Position numbers and translations under genes: made by a program
Assembly (NCBI GenBank): GCA_030180135.1
Contig: CM058233.1
Span: 25,205,615 to 25,269,614, forward strand
Source: Orychophragmus violaceus
Taxonomy: Eukaryota > Streptophyta > Magnoliopsida > Brassicales > Brassicaceae
DNA: 64,000 bases
Direction of reading: 5' to 3'
In this document: positions 25,007-36,012 of the stretch, piece by piece
Layout: every line of letters begins with the position of its first letter
Numbering within the stretch: the first letter of the stretch is position 1
Notes under the pieces: model-generated
Database searches by the model: none
What the model saw: only the letters and a program-made list of their open reading frames with translations
What the model was told of the DNA's origin: nothing

Positions 25007-28000
25007 TTACATCTTAAGATCTCTAATGCCTACAGCAGTCGTATGACTCTCATGCTTAGGCCTTGGGAGTGGCTTAGTCAGAGGATCAGCGACATTCTCG
25101 TCGGTCGGAACTCGGCTGATCTTCACATCACCTCTATTCACGATATCACGAATCAGGTGATATCTCCTCTCTACGTGTTTGGACTTCTGGTGTGACCTTG
25201 GTTCTTTCGCCTGAGCAATGGCTCCATTGTTGTCGCAAAATAAAGCCACTGGCTCCAAGATACTAGGAACCACACAAAGTTCAGTCATGAACTTCTTGAT
25301 CCAAACAGGTTCCTTTGCCGCTTCTGAAGCAGCAACATATTCAGCTTCCGTTGTGGAATCAGCTACGGTATTCTGCTTAGAGCTCTTCCAGCTCACTGCA
25401 CCGCCATTTAGACAGAAGACATATCCAGACTGTGATCGAAAATCGTCTCTGTCCGTCTAAAAACTCGCATCGGTGAATCCATTCACCACAAGTTCTTCAC
25501 TTCCTCCATATACCAAGAACTTATCCTTGGTATGTCTCAAATACTTGAGAATATTCTTGACAGCTGTCCAGTGATCTTCACATGGATCAGATTGGTATCT
25601 ACTCGTCATGCTTAGCGCGTAAGCTACATCTGGACGAGTGCAGAGCATGGCATACATGATAGATCCTATTGCAGAAGCATAAGGAATCCTATCCATGCGC
25701 TCTCGCTCAGCATGTGTCGCCGGACACTGCTTCTTGTTGAGACTAATGCCATGAGACATTGGTATGAAGCCCTTCTTGGAATCATGCATCTTGAATCTGT
25801 GCAACACCTTATCAATATAAATGTCCTGGCACAATCCAATAAGCCTGTTCGCTCTATCTCTGTAGATTCTGATTCCAAGAATGTACGCTGCTTCTCCCAT
25901 GTCTTTCATGGAAAAACAACTTCCGAGCCAAGTCTTAATAGACTGAAGCAACGGAACGTCATTACCGAGAAGAAGTATGTCATCGACATACAGTACAAGA
26001 AATGCAATTCCGCTCCCACTAGTCTTCTTGTATACACATGGTTCTTCCTCGTTCTTGATGAAACCAAATTGTTTTACTGCTTCATCAAAACGAAGATTCC
26101 AACTCCGTGATGCTTGCTTCAATCCATAAATGGATTTATGAAGCTTGCATACCTTCCCAACATTCTTAGGATCTACAAAACCTTCAGGCTGTGTCATATA
26201 CACATCCTCTTCCAGAATACCATTCAGGAAAGCGGTTTTGACATCCATCTGCCAAATCTCATAGTCATAATGAGCGGCAGTTGCTAGAAGAATCCGAATG
26301 GATTTAAGCATAGCGACTGGGGAATAGGTTTCATCATAGTCAATGCCATGAATTTGCTTGAAACCTTTAGCCACCAACCTAGCTTTATAAATTTGGACAT
26401 TGCCATCCACGTCAATCTTCTTCTTGAAGATCCATTTACACTCAATGGCTTTTGCACCATTAGGTAAATTGACGAAGGACCATACTTGGTTTTCTGACAA
26501 GGATCCCATTTCGGATTTAGAGGCTCCAAGCCACTTTTCGGAGTCCGGACCCATCAATGCTTCCGCGAAGTTTGCAGGTTCGTCACTTTCAATGATCATC
26601 AGATCATTGGAATTGGTCACGAGAAATCCATAGTATCTCTCGGGTTCGTGACGGATCCTTCCGGATATGCGAACTTCAGGCTCAGCAGGTTGAGCAGTCT
26701 CCTGTGCATCTCGAATTTCTTCAAGATGTACTTTACTCCCACTGTTTTTCTTAGAAAGAAACTCCCTCTCAAGAAAAGAACAGTCCCGAGCAACAAATAC
26801 TTTGTTCTCAGATTGGTTGTAAAAGTAGTATGCCTTGGTTTCCTTTGGATAACCAACGAAGTAGCATTTATCTGATTTGGGTGCGAGCTTGTCAGAGATT
26901 AAACGTTTGACATAAGCCTCACAACCCCAAATCTTCAGGAAAGACAGACTAGGAATGTTTCCAGTCCACAATTCATGTGGTGTCTTTTCCACTTATTTAG
27001 ATGGCACCCTATTTAGTGTAAACGCAGACGTTTCTAGAGCGTATCCCCAAAAGGATAATGGAAGATTTGAATGACTCATCATAGACCGAACCATATCCAA
27101 TAAGGTTCGATTCCTCCTCTCTGACACTCCATTCCATTGAGGTGTTCCAGGAGGAGTGAGTTGTGAAACAATTCCACACTCGCTCAGATAGTCACTGAAC
27201 TCTTGGCTCAAGTATTCTCCTCCGCGATCCGACCGCAGAAGTTTGATACTTTTGCCAAGTTGGTTCTGTACTTCATTTTTGAATTCCTTGAATCTATCAA
27301 AGGATTCTGACTTGTGTCTCATCAAATAGACGTAGCCATACCTACTGAAGTCATCAGTAAAGGTAATGAAGTACTTGTAATTTCCTCTGGCAACAGTGCT
27401 CATCGGCCCACATACATCAGTATGAACAAGGCCCAATAAGTCACTAGTTCTTTCATTCGGTTTGTTGAAAGGGGCCCTAGCCATTTTGCCCATCAAGCAA
27501 GATTCGCATTTCTCACATGATTCAAAATCAAATGAGCCCAGAAGCCCATTTCGATGGAGCCTTTGGATGCGTTTCTCATTGATGTGACCCAAACGACAAT
27601 GCCATAAGAAAGTCGGTTTTTCGTCATTTGACTTAAACCGTTTTGTATTTATGTTAAAGACAGGCATTTCTTGGTTTAATATATATAACCCATTATCTAA
27701 TGGGGCGCTACCATAATACGTACCATCACGATTAAAAGAACAAACTTTATTCTTAACAGCAAAATCAAAACCTTCCAAATCCAAAACGGAAACTGAAATT
27801 ATGTTTCTGCTAATCGCAGGTACAAAGTAGCAATTATTCAATACTAAAACCATGCCAGAAGGTAAAGACAAATCATAAGTGCCTACGGCCAATGCAGAAA
27901 CCTTAGCTCCATTCCTGACCCGTAGCTCCACTTGTCCTTTCCTCAGCGTTCTACTATTTCTTAGTGCCTGCACATCAGTACAAATATGAGCACCACAGCC

Positions 28001-28921
28001 GGTATCCAATACCCACGAAGTAGAACTAGGAGTCATAACATTAAGTTCGATAACATAAATACCTGAATCTGACGCATCATACGTCTGCTTCAGTTTCTTG
28101 TAATCTTCCATGAACTTCTTGCAGCCTCTCTTCCAATGCCCAAGCTGCTTGCAGTAGTTGCATTTATCCTCAGGAGAAGGCCCGGATTTGGGCTTTGGCT
28201 TGGGCTTGTCCTGACTCTCAGTCTGGAAAACTTGGGCCTTTCCCTTATCCTTCTTAGGTTTCTTAAACCTTCTACCCCCTTGTACCATCAGTACACTGGG
28301 AGTTGCCTTCTTGAGATTCGGCTCTGCTGTCTTCAGCATGCCGTGCAACTCAGTCAATGTCTTAGTCATGTTTTGCATATTGTAGTTCATGATGAACTGA
28401 TCAAAACACGACGGCAAAGACTGCAGAATCATGTCAGTGGCTAGCTCCTGGCTAATGGCAAAGTCCAGTTTCCCCAGGTTATCAATGTAACCCATCATTT
28501 TAAGGACATGAGGACTTAATGGACTGTCCTTAGCCAGCTTGCAATCCATGAGAGATTTAACCGTCTGGTATCTCTCTGTGCGAGCTTGCTCCTGAAACAA
28601 AGCTTTCAGGCTGTTAATCATCTCAATCGGTGACATTACGTTCTCATATTGCTTCTGTAGCTCAGAGTTCATAGTCACCAGCATTAGACAATTAACGTCT
28701 TTGACATCAGCTGAATGCTTATCCCAAGCATTCTTTTCTGTCTGCGGGGCATTGGAACATGGCCTCTCGGGGAGAACTCTTTCAAGGACGTATTCCTTGT
28801 TCTCCTGCCTGAGAACTATTCTCAGGTTCTGATACCATTCCAAGAAATTAGATCCATTTAACTTGTCCTTCTCAAGGACGGATCTCAGTGATAAAGTGTT
28901 GATGTGAGTTGAGACAGACAT
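25007..28921 (-). pseudogene. Cop-A gag-pol, two in-frame stops
   Basis: The minus-strand frame of about 1304 codons carries the same domain series as Cop-B: gag from 28921 (LSLRSVLEKDKLNGSNF), zinc knuckle CNYCKQLGHWKRGC, protease WVLDTGCGAHIC, integrase (LWHCRLGHINEKR, HTDVCGPMS, RSDRGGEYL), RT (YVDDILLLGND) and RNase H (STTEAEYVAASEAA). Stops at 26993-26995 (end of the integrase core, where Cop-B has Ser) and 25457-25459 (RNase H, where relatives have Gln) break it. No frameshift was seen, so decay is slight. Confidence 0.92.
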
Positions 28922-30228
28922 ATCTGTAATTAAAAGGAGGTGGAGATTTTAGTTATAATGCTCAAGGAAATGAGAATTCTTATCTAATAAGAAAACTCGA
29001 ATTGTATTCAAAACTATGTTTCCTCAGATGAATACAATGAGCCAAGATCCATACTTCACCAAAATCTGAGTGGGCGACTCGCCATCACCCAAACTTTAGT
29101 TATCTAGGTAAGCAAATCATTGCTAATTGTACCCAGTACAACTCTTGGTCGTAGATGAGACAAAATATGTCTAATCCACTCTGATGTCTCTGGGCCCAGA
29201 ACTTCTGATAGCCCAGTCAAGTAAAACCAATCTCTTCTGTCTTGTGATCACTGACAGTCGCACTGAAAGTCTATCAATGATCACCTGCCTTACTCATGTA
29301 GTTGTGGATACCAAGGACTCCAAGGCTATCCAACAACGAAACAAGTCTTGACAGTGGACGAGATCGGGCAAGACATCAAGATCACTTAATATTTAGTTGC
29401 GGAAAAGAACTATTTAATCTTGATGTATATCCAGTATACATTCAAGAAGTTATTAAGTTAATTAAAACATTCAGTTTTATTAAGTTTAGGTTCATCTAGA
29501 ACTTTAGGATTAAATTTGGTCTGGTATATACAAATTTGAGGTCCAACCATCAAATTTGCGAATGGTGTGTTGATCGACGCCAACCATTGGCATCGGTCGA
29601 CACAGCCCAATTTAAACTGGTTTTCGATAACCGGTCAAACCGGATCGAATTACCTTAACCGTTTCAATCTAATTGAACCGGTCCGGTTTAATGGTACATA
29701 TCGATCGTCATACAACTCTGTGTCGATCGACATTACCCAACCAGAACCAAATTGGTTAACAGACTTAACCAAGCGAGATAATTGATTCAATCCAATTGAA
29801 CCGATCTATCGATCCGCTTAGTCTGTGTCGACCGACACACCCAGTGTATCGACCGACACAGAACGATCTCCAAGACCGAGTGAACGTTTTCGCGGTGTGC
29901 CGACCGACACAAGATTAGTGTCGATCGACACTATGCGACAAACCTCAAATTCTTTTACGAGTTTTTGCGATGTGTCGACCGACACAAGATTAGTGTCGAT
30001 CGACACCATGCGACAAACCCTAAAATTATTTACGCGTTTTCGCTCTGTGTCGACCGACACACGCTTTGTGTCGATCGACACTCTGCGAAAGCACAGACAT
30101 CGATTTTTCAACAGAGGCTTTAATCCGAGATTAACATCATGAAAACGCGATTTATCAAGCATCAATCTATTCAATAACATCAGTTTTCGAATTAAATGCT
30201 TCAGATTCAATAGTCTAATCCCTAACAT
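28922..30228 (-). other. Cop-A leader with a tandem series of hairpin modules
   Basis: The minus-strand leader between PBS and gag. Modules have cores at 29572/29595, 29704/29726, 29829/29850, 29901/29922, 29976/29997 and 30051/30072. The last three recur every 75 bp, including the TTTTCGC-like and GCGA-like flanks, and form a tandem repeat. Short open frames across this region on both strands read as repeats of SIDT and RST and are by-products of the motif. Confidence 0.8.
29886..30091. promoter_or_regulatory. Three hairpin modules in 75-bp tandem, Cop-A leader
   Basis: In the copy at 30037-30091, TTTTCGC pairs with GCGAAAG and GTGTCGACCGACAC pairs with GTGTCGATCGACAC around the loop ACGCTTT, with one TCT/TCT internal loop. 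The copies at 29887 and 29962 are similar. Confidence 0.7.
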
Positions 30229-30240
30229 GCTCTGATACCA
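30229..30240 (-). other. Cop-A primer binding site (tRNA-iMet)
   Basis: The complement reads TGGTATCAGAGC, one base from the 5' LTR. Confidence 0.93.
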
Positions 30241-30241
30241 C

Positions 30242-30882
30242 TGTTAGAACTCCTCGGATCTAGGGTTTGTTATATTGAAATTACCAACCTCGTTCTTACC
30301 TTGAACTGGCAGCGGAATGATTGGTGACGAGATCAGTAAGCGACTCAGATGCTTCGCCTCTACCAGATACACACGCACACAAGCCTGGAAACCGGGATAC
30401 TAGCGCCGGATCTTTGGGATCTCTGAGTTTTGGTGTTTTCTGCTTTCTCTGTCAAGAAAAAGTTGACGGCTACTGATCCAGGTCGAAACTCTCTGGTTTT
30501 ATTCAGACCTCGAATCATTCTTAACGGGCCAACTTGTTTAAGTCACAAATCAAAACGTCTATTTCGAAAACCCGATCTGTGTCGACCGACACACATACTG
30601 TGTCGATCGGCACAACACCATTTGCTCGATATTAATGTGTATCCAATACACATTAACATGATCATTACCATAATGATCATTCCCATATTTTAAGATTCCA
30701 GTTTGCTTAGGTGTGTGACCCTATAGGATCATATAATACTGGCAGTAAGTCTACAACTTATAGATTGCAAGAGGCTTCTAGCAAAACATTGCAACCGCCC
30801 AGTATTATACGAATGTCTGATCTCGACACACAACTATCATCAGGAGTGAGCACAAGTGTGATTTCAGGACACTATCCCAACA
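30242..30882 (-). repeat. Cop-A 5' LTR
   Basis: 641 bp, the unbroken copy of the LTR split at 16337-24177. Hairpin cores lie at 30583 and 30604. Confidence 0.95.
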
Positions 30883-30887
30883 GGTTC

Positions 30888-31310
30888 AGATCAGCCCCAA
30901 AAAGCTCTAAAAACTCTCAGCTCAAAGTATGAAAGCGTATTGTAAAGTGTAATCTCAAAACTGATGTAAAACCTAATTATATTAGCCTAATCACGTCTTG
31001 GGGCTTATTTGTAAATAGTAAACATCTGGGCAAATCTACAATTTCAGCATTCTTCATTAAACTCGCCGAGAAAGGCCCATCTCGCTCGTGTGTCGATCGA
31101 TGCACAATGTGTGTCGATCGATGCACTCCTCTGTTCTGGACAGTGAACTCTATCTCTCGGGTCAAAACTCCAAAATGCTCCATAATCTCCAATTCCGCTC
31201 CAAACGTGCATATTCTTAATAATACCTGTAAATGACTCTAAAGAAACACCAAAAGACTCTAAAATATACTTATATCATGGTCTAAAACCGGTAAAAATCA
31301 TGATATATCA
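30888..31310 (-). repeat. Gyp-B 5' LTR, right part
   Basis: It continues the LTR interrupted at 16336 and ends ATATATCA. It matches 8352-8799 and contains hairpin cores at 31094 and 31115. Confidence 0.9.
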
Positions 31311-31311
31311 G

Positions 31312-31486
31312 TGAGCTCATATCAGATGCGTGTAACCTAAAATTTCTTGTGCAACGTGTTGGTGACAGAATAACTAAAGGCTAGAAAAAGTTCGCCGAGG
31401 GACATAATTCCCGAGTCGGAGACATTTTAATTCGAGTACTTTGGAGATTTAAATTTCTATGTACATGTAAATCTCAGCTGCTTTAG
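31312..31486 (+). pseudogene. B3-domain (REM-like) gene, 3' part
   Basis: This continues the exon broken at 7589. The frame reads ELISDACNLKFLVQRVGD, RITKG, stop, KKFAEGHNSRVGDILIRVLW, matching the second half of a B3 domain in which KGW-(E/K)-x-F-(A/V) and (N/D)-L-(R/K)-x-GD are typical. The stop TAG at 31382-31384 stands exactly where Trp (TGG) is expected. A second stop is at 31484-31486. The gene is thus disabled twice, by the Gyp-B insertion and by this stop. Sequence after about 31515 belongs to Gyp-C. Confidence 0.75.
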
Positions 31487-32069
31487 TTCTAGTCTATCCT
31501 GCATCCATACTGTAAACTCTAGTTGTGACAGCCTCTAATTTTCCATTAAGATCATGTTACATGGAGTCCATTTTTACATTGATGTCCACTATCATCTTTT
31601 GATGTCCTTATAGGATCTGATGTAGTATCAATTTCATCTCAGACATGTTCAGATAGAACTGATCAGGCCTCTTTAAATCAACAAGGGTGCACGGGCGACC
31701 ACCTACTACTGCCAGCTGCTGTTGTTGTGCCAGTTCCGCGCCTACGGAAATATTTGGCACGATGGGATTTCCGACTCCATCCAATCTCTAACCTCTCGCG
31801 TTGCGTACATGACCATCTTGGTCTCGTAAAACACCATCTTTACTGCTAGTCAGAATCACAGGATCCATAGTATCTTGCTAGTTGTTCAAACGTCTTGTAT
31901 ATGTGGTAGCAAGTGATGTCGATCGATGCTTAGACGGTGTCAATCGACTTTGACCGTTCCTGATATTTTCTTGGAAATCCAAAGAACACGAGACGAGAAA
32001 AGTGAGTAACAAATAAAAGAAAACTTAGTCAAAATTCTACTACTAAAATTTATCGGTGAACTCAAAGGG

Positions 32070-32086
32070 TCCCCAACAACGGAGCC
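32070..32086 (-). other. Gyp-C primer binding site, decayed
   Basis: The minus strand reads TGGCTCCGTTGTTGGGG, a mutated form of the tRNA-Asp-type site of Gyp-A and Gyp-B. Confidence 0.65.
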
Positions 32087-32094
32087 AAAAAACT

Positions 32095-33256
32095 TGACAT
32101 GCTCAAAGTTTACTTTTCCTTGAGCTACACCGCAAGTGAACAGAATTCAATTGTATTATATAGGGGTCGAATATACATAGACTCTAATTTCACATGATAG
32201 ACTTATTGGTTCGAATTATGCTAAGCAATATTGTTTAAATGTAAAAATTGTCCGGAAAAAAAGATGTGTATCAATTAACGGAACGTTAAGCTCAAGGAAT
32301 TCTTAAGAAATCAGAGATGCAAGGTAATCAATCAATCATGAATCAAATCAATGTTCTAGAACTCAAAACATATACATAAAGTCAATCCACTGTCATTGCG
32401 GAAACTATCAATATTTAACAACATAGAAAACTAAATTTCTTTGCGGGTTCTAATATCTAAACAGGCAGTTAGTCCAAGTTCGATTTGTTCACAAATTCCC
32501 TAAAATAAATCTCTTTGTGAATAGGTAATTTGCTCATCCTCGTTCTTTCTTGCTAATTAACCAACTTTTGCTGCGAGAATCAACCTAATATCAATGGTGG
32601 ATTAAGAACATCCTAAGATGAAGAACTAGAAGTTATGAATCCCTAACTAATCAATCAACCTAACAATCTCTGAAATCTCTAACGAAACCCTAAACATAAT
32701 TAGCAAACTACTCAAAGTGATGATTGTAGCAATAAACATGATTGAATTATAAAGCATAAAAGAAATCAATAGATAAAAATTGGGGTTTGATGTAAAAAAA
32801 AAGATAAAACTGGGGTTCAAAATCTCTGGAGATCAGCCCCAAATCACTGCTACAAATCTCTCTCAGAATAAAATATAGCTTAGCCTCAACAATAGCTTAG
32901 AAAACCTAATATAAAGTCATAATTCGCGATGGGGCCTTTTTGCAAATAAGGAAACCTCTTGGACAAAAGTGCAGATTTTCAATTATCCTAAAAAAAAACA
33001 TGTGCAGAACTCTGGAACGTTACTTGCATCGATCGACGCACACCTTGCGTCGATTAACGCAACTTATGAACGCATCCATTGAACTCTGTGAAATCTCCAT
33101 GATATGCAGAATTGTTCCAAATGCTTCCAGAATCTCAAGTTAAGCTCCAAATGTACCAAAACATGTAAAGACTCTAAAAGATTCCAAAAACACATAAAAG
33201 ACTCATTAACAAATACCTATATCATGGTTAACATCCCATAAAACCATAATATATCA
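32095..33256 (-). repeat. Gyp-C LTR
   Basis: About 1160 bp from TGACATGC to ATATATCA, diverged from the other Gypsy LTRs but with shared blocks such as GGAGATCAGCCCCAAA and a final CATGGT...ATATATCA. A second partial copy of this subfamily lies at about 60600-61175. Confidence 0.7.
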
Positions 33257-35137
33257 AAAATTAAACAAGCGGTTGAATAGATTAGGAATAGCTTTATTTT
33301 GCAGAGTTATTCCAATTAGTAAATCTTCACCTTAGAGTAATCAAAGTCTACAACATCACTAACCACGAAATAAAGGGGAACCAATGACTTGATTAAAAAG
33401 GGGTTTGATTTTTAGAGTGAATTCCATTATTAAATCTTCATAATCAAAGTTTACAACATCAGTAACCACCTAATAAAGGGGAAGTAGTTATTACAAAGGG
33501 ACCCAATGTGTCTATATGAAGAATATCAAATGGTGTACCACTCTTGTTATTATTCGACACAAAAGGTAAATTTCTTTGTTTGGAAAGATGACGGACTTTG
33601 TAATGAGGATCAAATCATCCTTCTGTTTAGGCAAAGATAAAGAAGAGTTCATAGTCTAAAGTTTAAAAAAAGAAGGGTGTCCGAGTCTTTTTGTGCCAAT
33701 TGAAATTACTAGACAAATTATCTAAGACTAGAGTTTAGAAACTTCTCTATTCAAGACCACATGAGTTAACATCATACCAAATACGACATCCCATATACTT
33801 TATAAGACAGCTGACATTTAAGAGGTTAAATTTGAATTGAGGTATGTAAAGAACATCATCGAGAGCCAAGTCTCTACCCATTTAATTGTTCTTATCCCAA
33901 CAATGCTCATAAGAACTCCATTTAAGAGGGTAAGAGTGGTGTTAGGAAGGAAATGAAAGGTGGATAAAGAGTTTCTATAATGAGAAGCATGATTGCATTC
34001 TCCTGAATCGATGACCCAAGCATTAAGAGCTCAAGAATTGCTATTAAATGAATAGACAACGCATATCAACTCCAATAAAAGAACAAATGATATAAGAATA
34101 AAATGTACTGGATATTGGGAAGAAAGCTGTATAAGGAGGTTGAGAATACACTGAGACAAAGTTAACTTCATGAGCTGAAGTGATACCGGAAGGCTGAAGT
34201 TTGCTGCTGAGGAAGGTAACTAGTTGTTGTATCTGTTTCGAAGACAATTTTTCACCAATCTTGTTATTTTCTTAATCAGTTGATTCAGTAGCTGTCACAG
34301 CCGCAATAACAGATGTAGAAGGTTGATCAGCTATGTGTTTAGACTGGTCGGATCCAGGTTTCTTGTAACACATTTCAACGATGCGACCAACTATTCCACA
34401 ATAAATGCATGTAGATCAATACTGCTCTGTTGAAACGAATGAATCTAATGGTAAAGCTTGTAAAGTCTTGGGAGATTCAATTTGTGAAATTGTGTATGGA
34501 GATTTTTCCAGATATCCAAAGCATTTTTTAAATAATGAATGCGTATAGATTGACTTACACCATTCAGTAACCATGACTTGACCATACTGTTACAGCGACA
34601 CCAGATTCTATAATAAGCATCATTCACTGGTGGTTTCATTATGGATCCATCAAGAAATCCTAGCTTATTCTAAGATAGCTGTCATAGCGATAATCCATAC
34701 ACCATAATTTTCCCATCTAATATTTCAGAGGCAAGAAGTAAACCATGATGTTATCAGGAGAGTTGAGTACCTCAAATGGACAATCTGAAGAAGTATATAT
34801 AGATCGGTAAGAATTGATGCGAATAGGAGCTACGGAGTTGACATGCGGCCTGTTAGAACCAGAAATCTCAAGATAAGGCTGGCGATACTTAGATTTATAA
34901 TTCATCTTTCCCAATGAAAAATCAGAATCAGCTCAGAGACGATGAGAAATCTCAAGATAAGGCTGAATCTGCACATAAACAGTCGAAATAGAGCTCGACA
35001 AGTTGAGAAGAAGATTATGTGAACAACAATCCAGCACGAATTCGGTGAGAAAACGATGAGAATCCGAGATTTCGATCGACTGTAGTGAGAGAAAAGTAGC
35101 GATCTTATCTCTTATTGGTTCAGTTTCTAGTCCGAGA
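33257..35137 (-). pseudogene. Cop-D: decayed Copia gag, protease and pre-integrase fragment
   Basis: On the minus strand from about 35148 there are gag pieces (RQPYLEISGSN; YYRIWCRCNSMVKSWLLNGV, the core of a Copia gag type), then a zinc knuckle CIYCGIVGRIVEMC at about 34410 in which the His is replaced by Arg. Next comes a protease piece AWVIDSGECNH at about 34010, and KRLGHPSFF at about 33690, which matches the pre-integrase zinc-binding region. Frameshifts and stops are many. RT and both LTRs are not seen. It is a different Copia lineage from Cop-A, B and C. Confidence 0.7.
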
Positions 35138-36012
35138 TTTTGCAGCACTTAGTCAGATCCCTTCAAGTCCTGTGTCTGTTTCTGTCAACATCAGACCATC
35201 GATAATCAGTCTCAAGATAAGTAGCGATCTTATCTCTTATTGGTTCAGTTTCTATTCCATGGATAAACTAAGTTTCCAATTGACTTGTGGTATATCCTTG
35301 ATGTTCATGATATTGCTTGAGAACTGCTTGTATTCCTTTTTGAACTTGCTTTAAGTATCTCAGTCATACCTTGTTGACTTAAGACCTGACCCTGATGATC
35401 TGTGAATAATCCAACTCTGTCATGATCTTTAATTCATTACTGCACTGAATTCTTTTGATCATGATATAAGTACTCATTGTGTACTTCTTTTCTTCGCAAG
35501 TACCTTCTGTGTTTCATCTAAGGATGACATTGCTTTGTGTCATCATATTACTCCACCTGGAACTGAAGTTTGTATTTCAGCTCCTATTCAGCTCGCAGGT
35601 AACACTCTTCTGACCAAACTTTCTTTTACTGAATCTTATCCCTGGTAAGCTCCTGTGACTTTCTAAATCATTTTTGTCATATGATTTCTAAAGTCTGAGC
35701 TGTAAACTCCTATTATCTCTTCTAAATCACCTCTGTCTTGTAATTTCTAAGATATATATAAGTCGTGAAGATCTTATTCACCTCTCGTAGTTCTTTGTTT
35801 GACAGGGCAATGTGTCAAACAATGCTCCACCTGGAACCAGTACTTCATTACTGCAATTCCAGCTGCCTCCAGGTAACTCTTTTTAACCTATCAGATCAGT
35901 CTGATTTTATCTTATCGACATAAGAATATTTCTGAATTTGATTAGTTTCTATGTTCTTCTTCCTGCAAGAGTGCCATGTCGATACTGGAGTTACCTGGAG
36001 CTTCTTCCCTTC
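35138..36012 (+). other. Array unit 1, truncated 3' region with exon-like segments
   Basis: It corresponds to 39728-40602 and 44318-45193. On the plus strand, pyrimidine-rich AG acceptors and GTAA donors bracket short open stretches, for example TTGACAG at about 35805 and CCAGGTAACTC at about 35870. The left boundary falls at TTTGCAG in front of CACTTAGTCAG. Confidence 0.5.

Larger units (their letters stand above)
16337..30882 (-). mobile_element. Cop-A: Ty1/Copia LTR retrotransposon, with Cop-B nested in its 3' LTR
   Basis: The own sequence is 16337-16829 plus 24030-30882. LTRs are 641 bp (TGTTAG...CAACA) and a perfect 5-bp duplication ggttc flanks it (16332-16336 and 30883-30887). The PBS matches initiator tRNA-Met. 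The gag-pol frame at 28921-25007 has two in-frame stops. I count about 12 differences between LTR copies, near 1.9 percent, or about 1.3 million years at 7e-9 per site per year. Confidence 0.92.
7590..31310 (-). mobile_element. Gyp-B: Athila-like Gypsy element, with Cop-A and Cop-B nested in its 5' LTR
   Basis: The own sequence is 7590-16336 plus 30888-31310, about 9.2 kb; 16337-30887 is nested Copia DNA. It has LTRs of about 1.2 kb (TGATAG...ATCA), a tRNA-Asp-type PBS, gag, protease, RT, RNase H and an integrase catalytic core, all minus strand. Flanks are gtgat and gtgag. Several in-frame stops and one frameshift disable it, and the integrase C terminus and envelope-like region are deleted. 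It sits inside an exon of the B3 gene. Confidence 0.9.
31515..33256 (-). mobile_element. Gyp-C: truncated, decayed Athila-like element
   Basis: A minus-strand remnant of a different Athila subfamily. 31515-32065 aligns in patches with the gag linker and gag start of Gyp-A (for example the GATGGGATTTCC block at about 31765). It is followed by a mutated PBS and one LTR (32095-33256). Everything 3' of gag is missing, and no frame survives. Modules near 31922 and 33030/33051 are degenerate. Confidence 0.75.

Noticed and set aside
29886..30091. CRISPR-like array of palindromic repeats with spacers
   Set aside because: Units are 75-bp near-identical tandem copies including the spacers, in a Copia leader of a plant genome.
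29818..30228. Minus-strand frame of 136 codons in the Cop-A leader
   Set aside because: It consists of the repeated palindrome module, overlaps the PBS side of the leader and has no domain.
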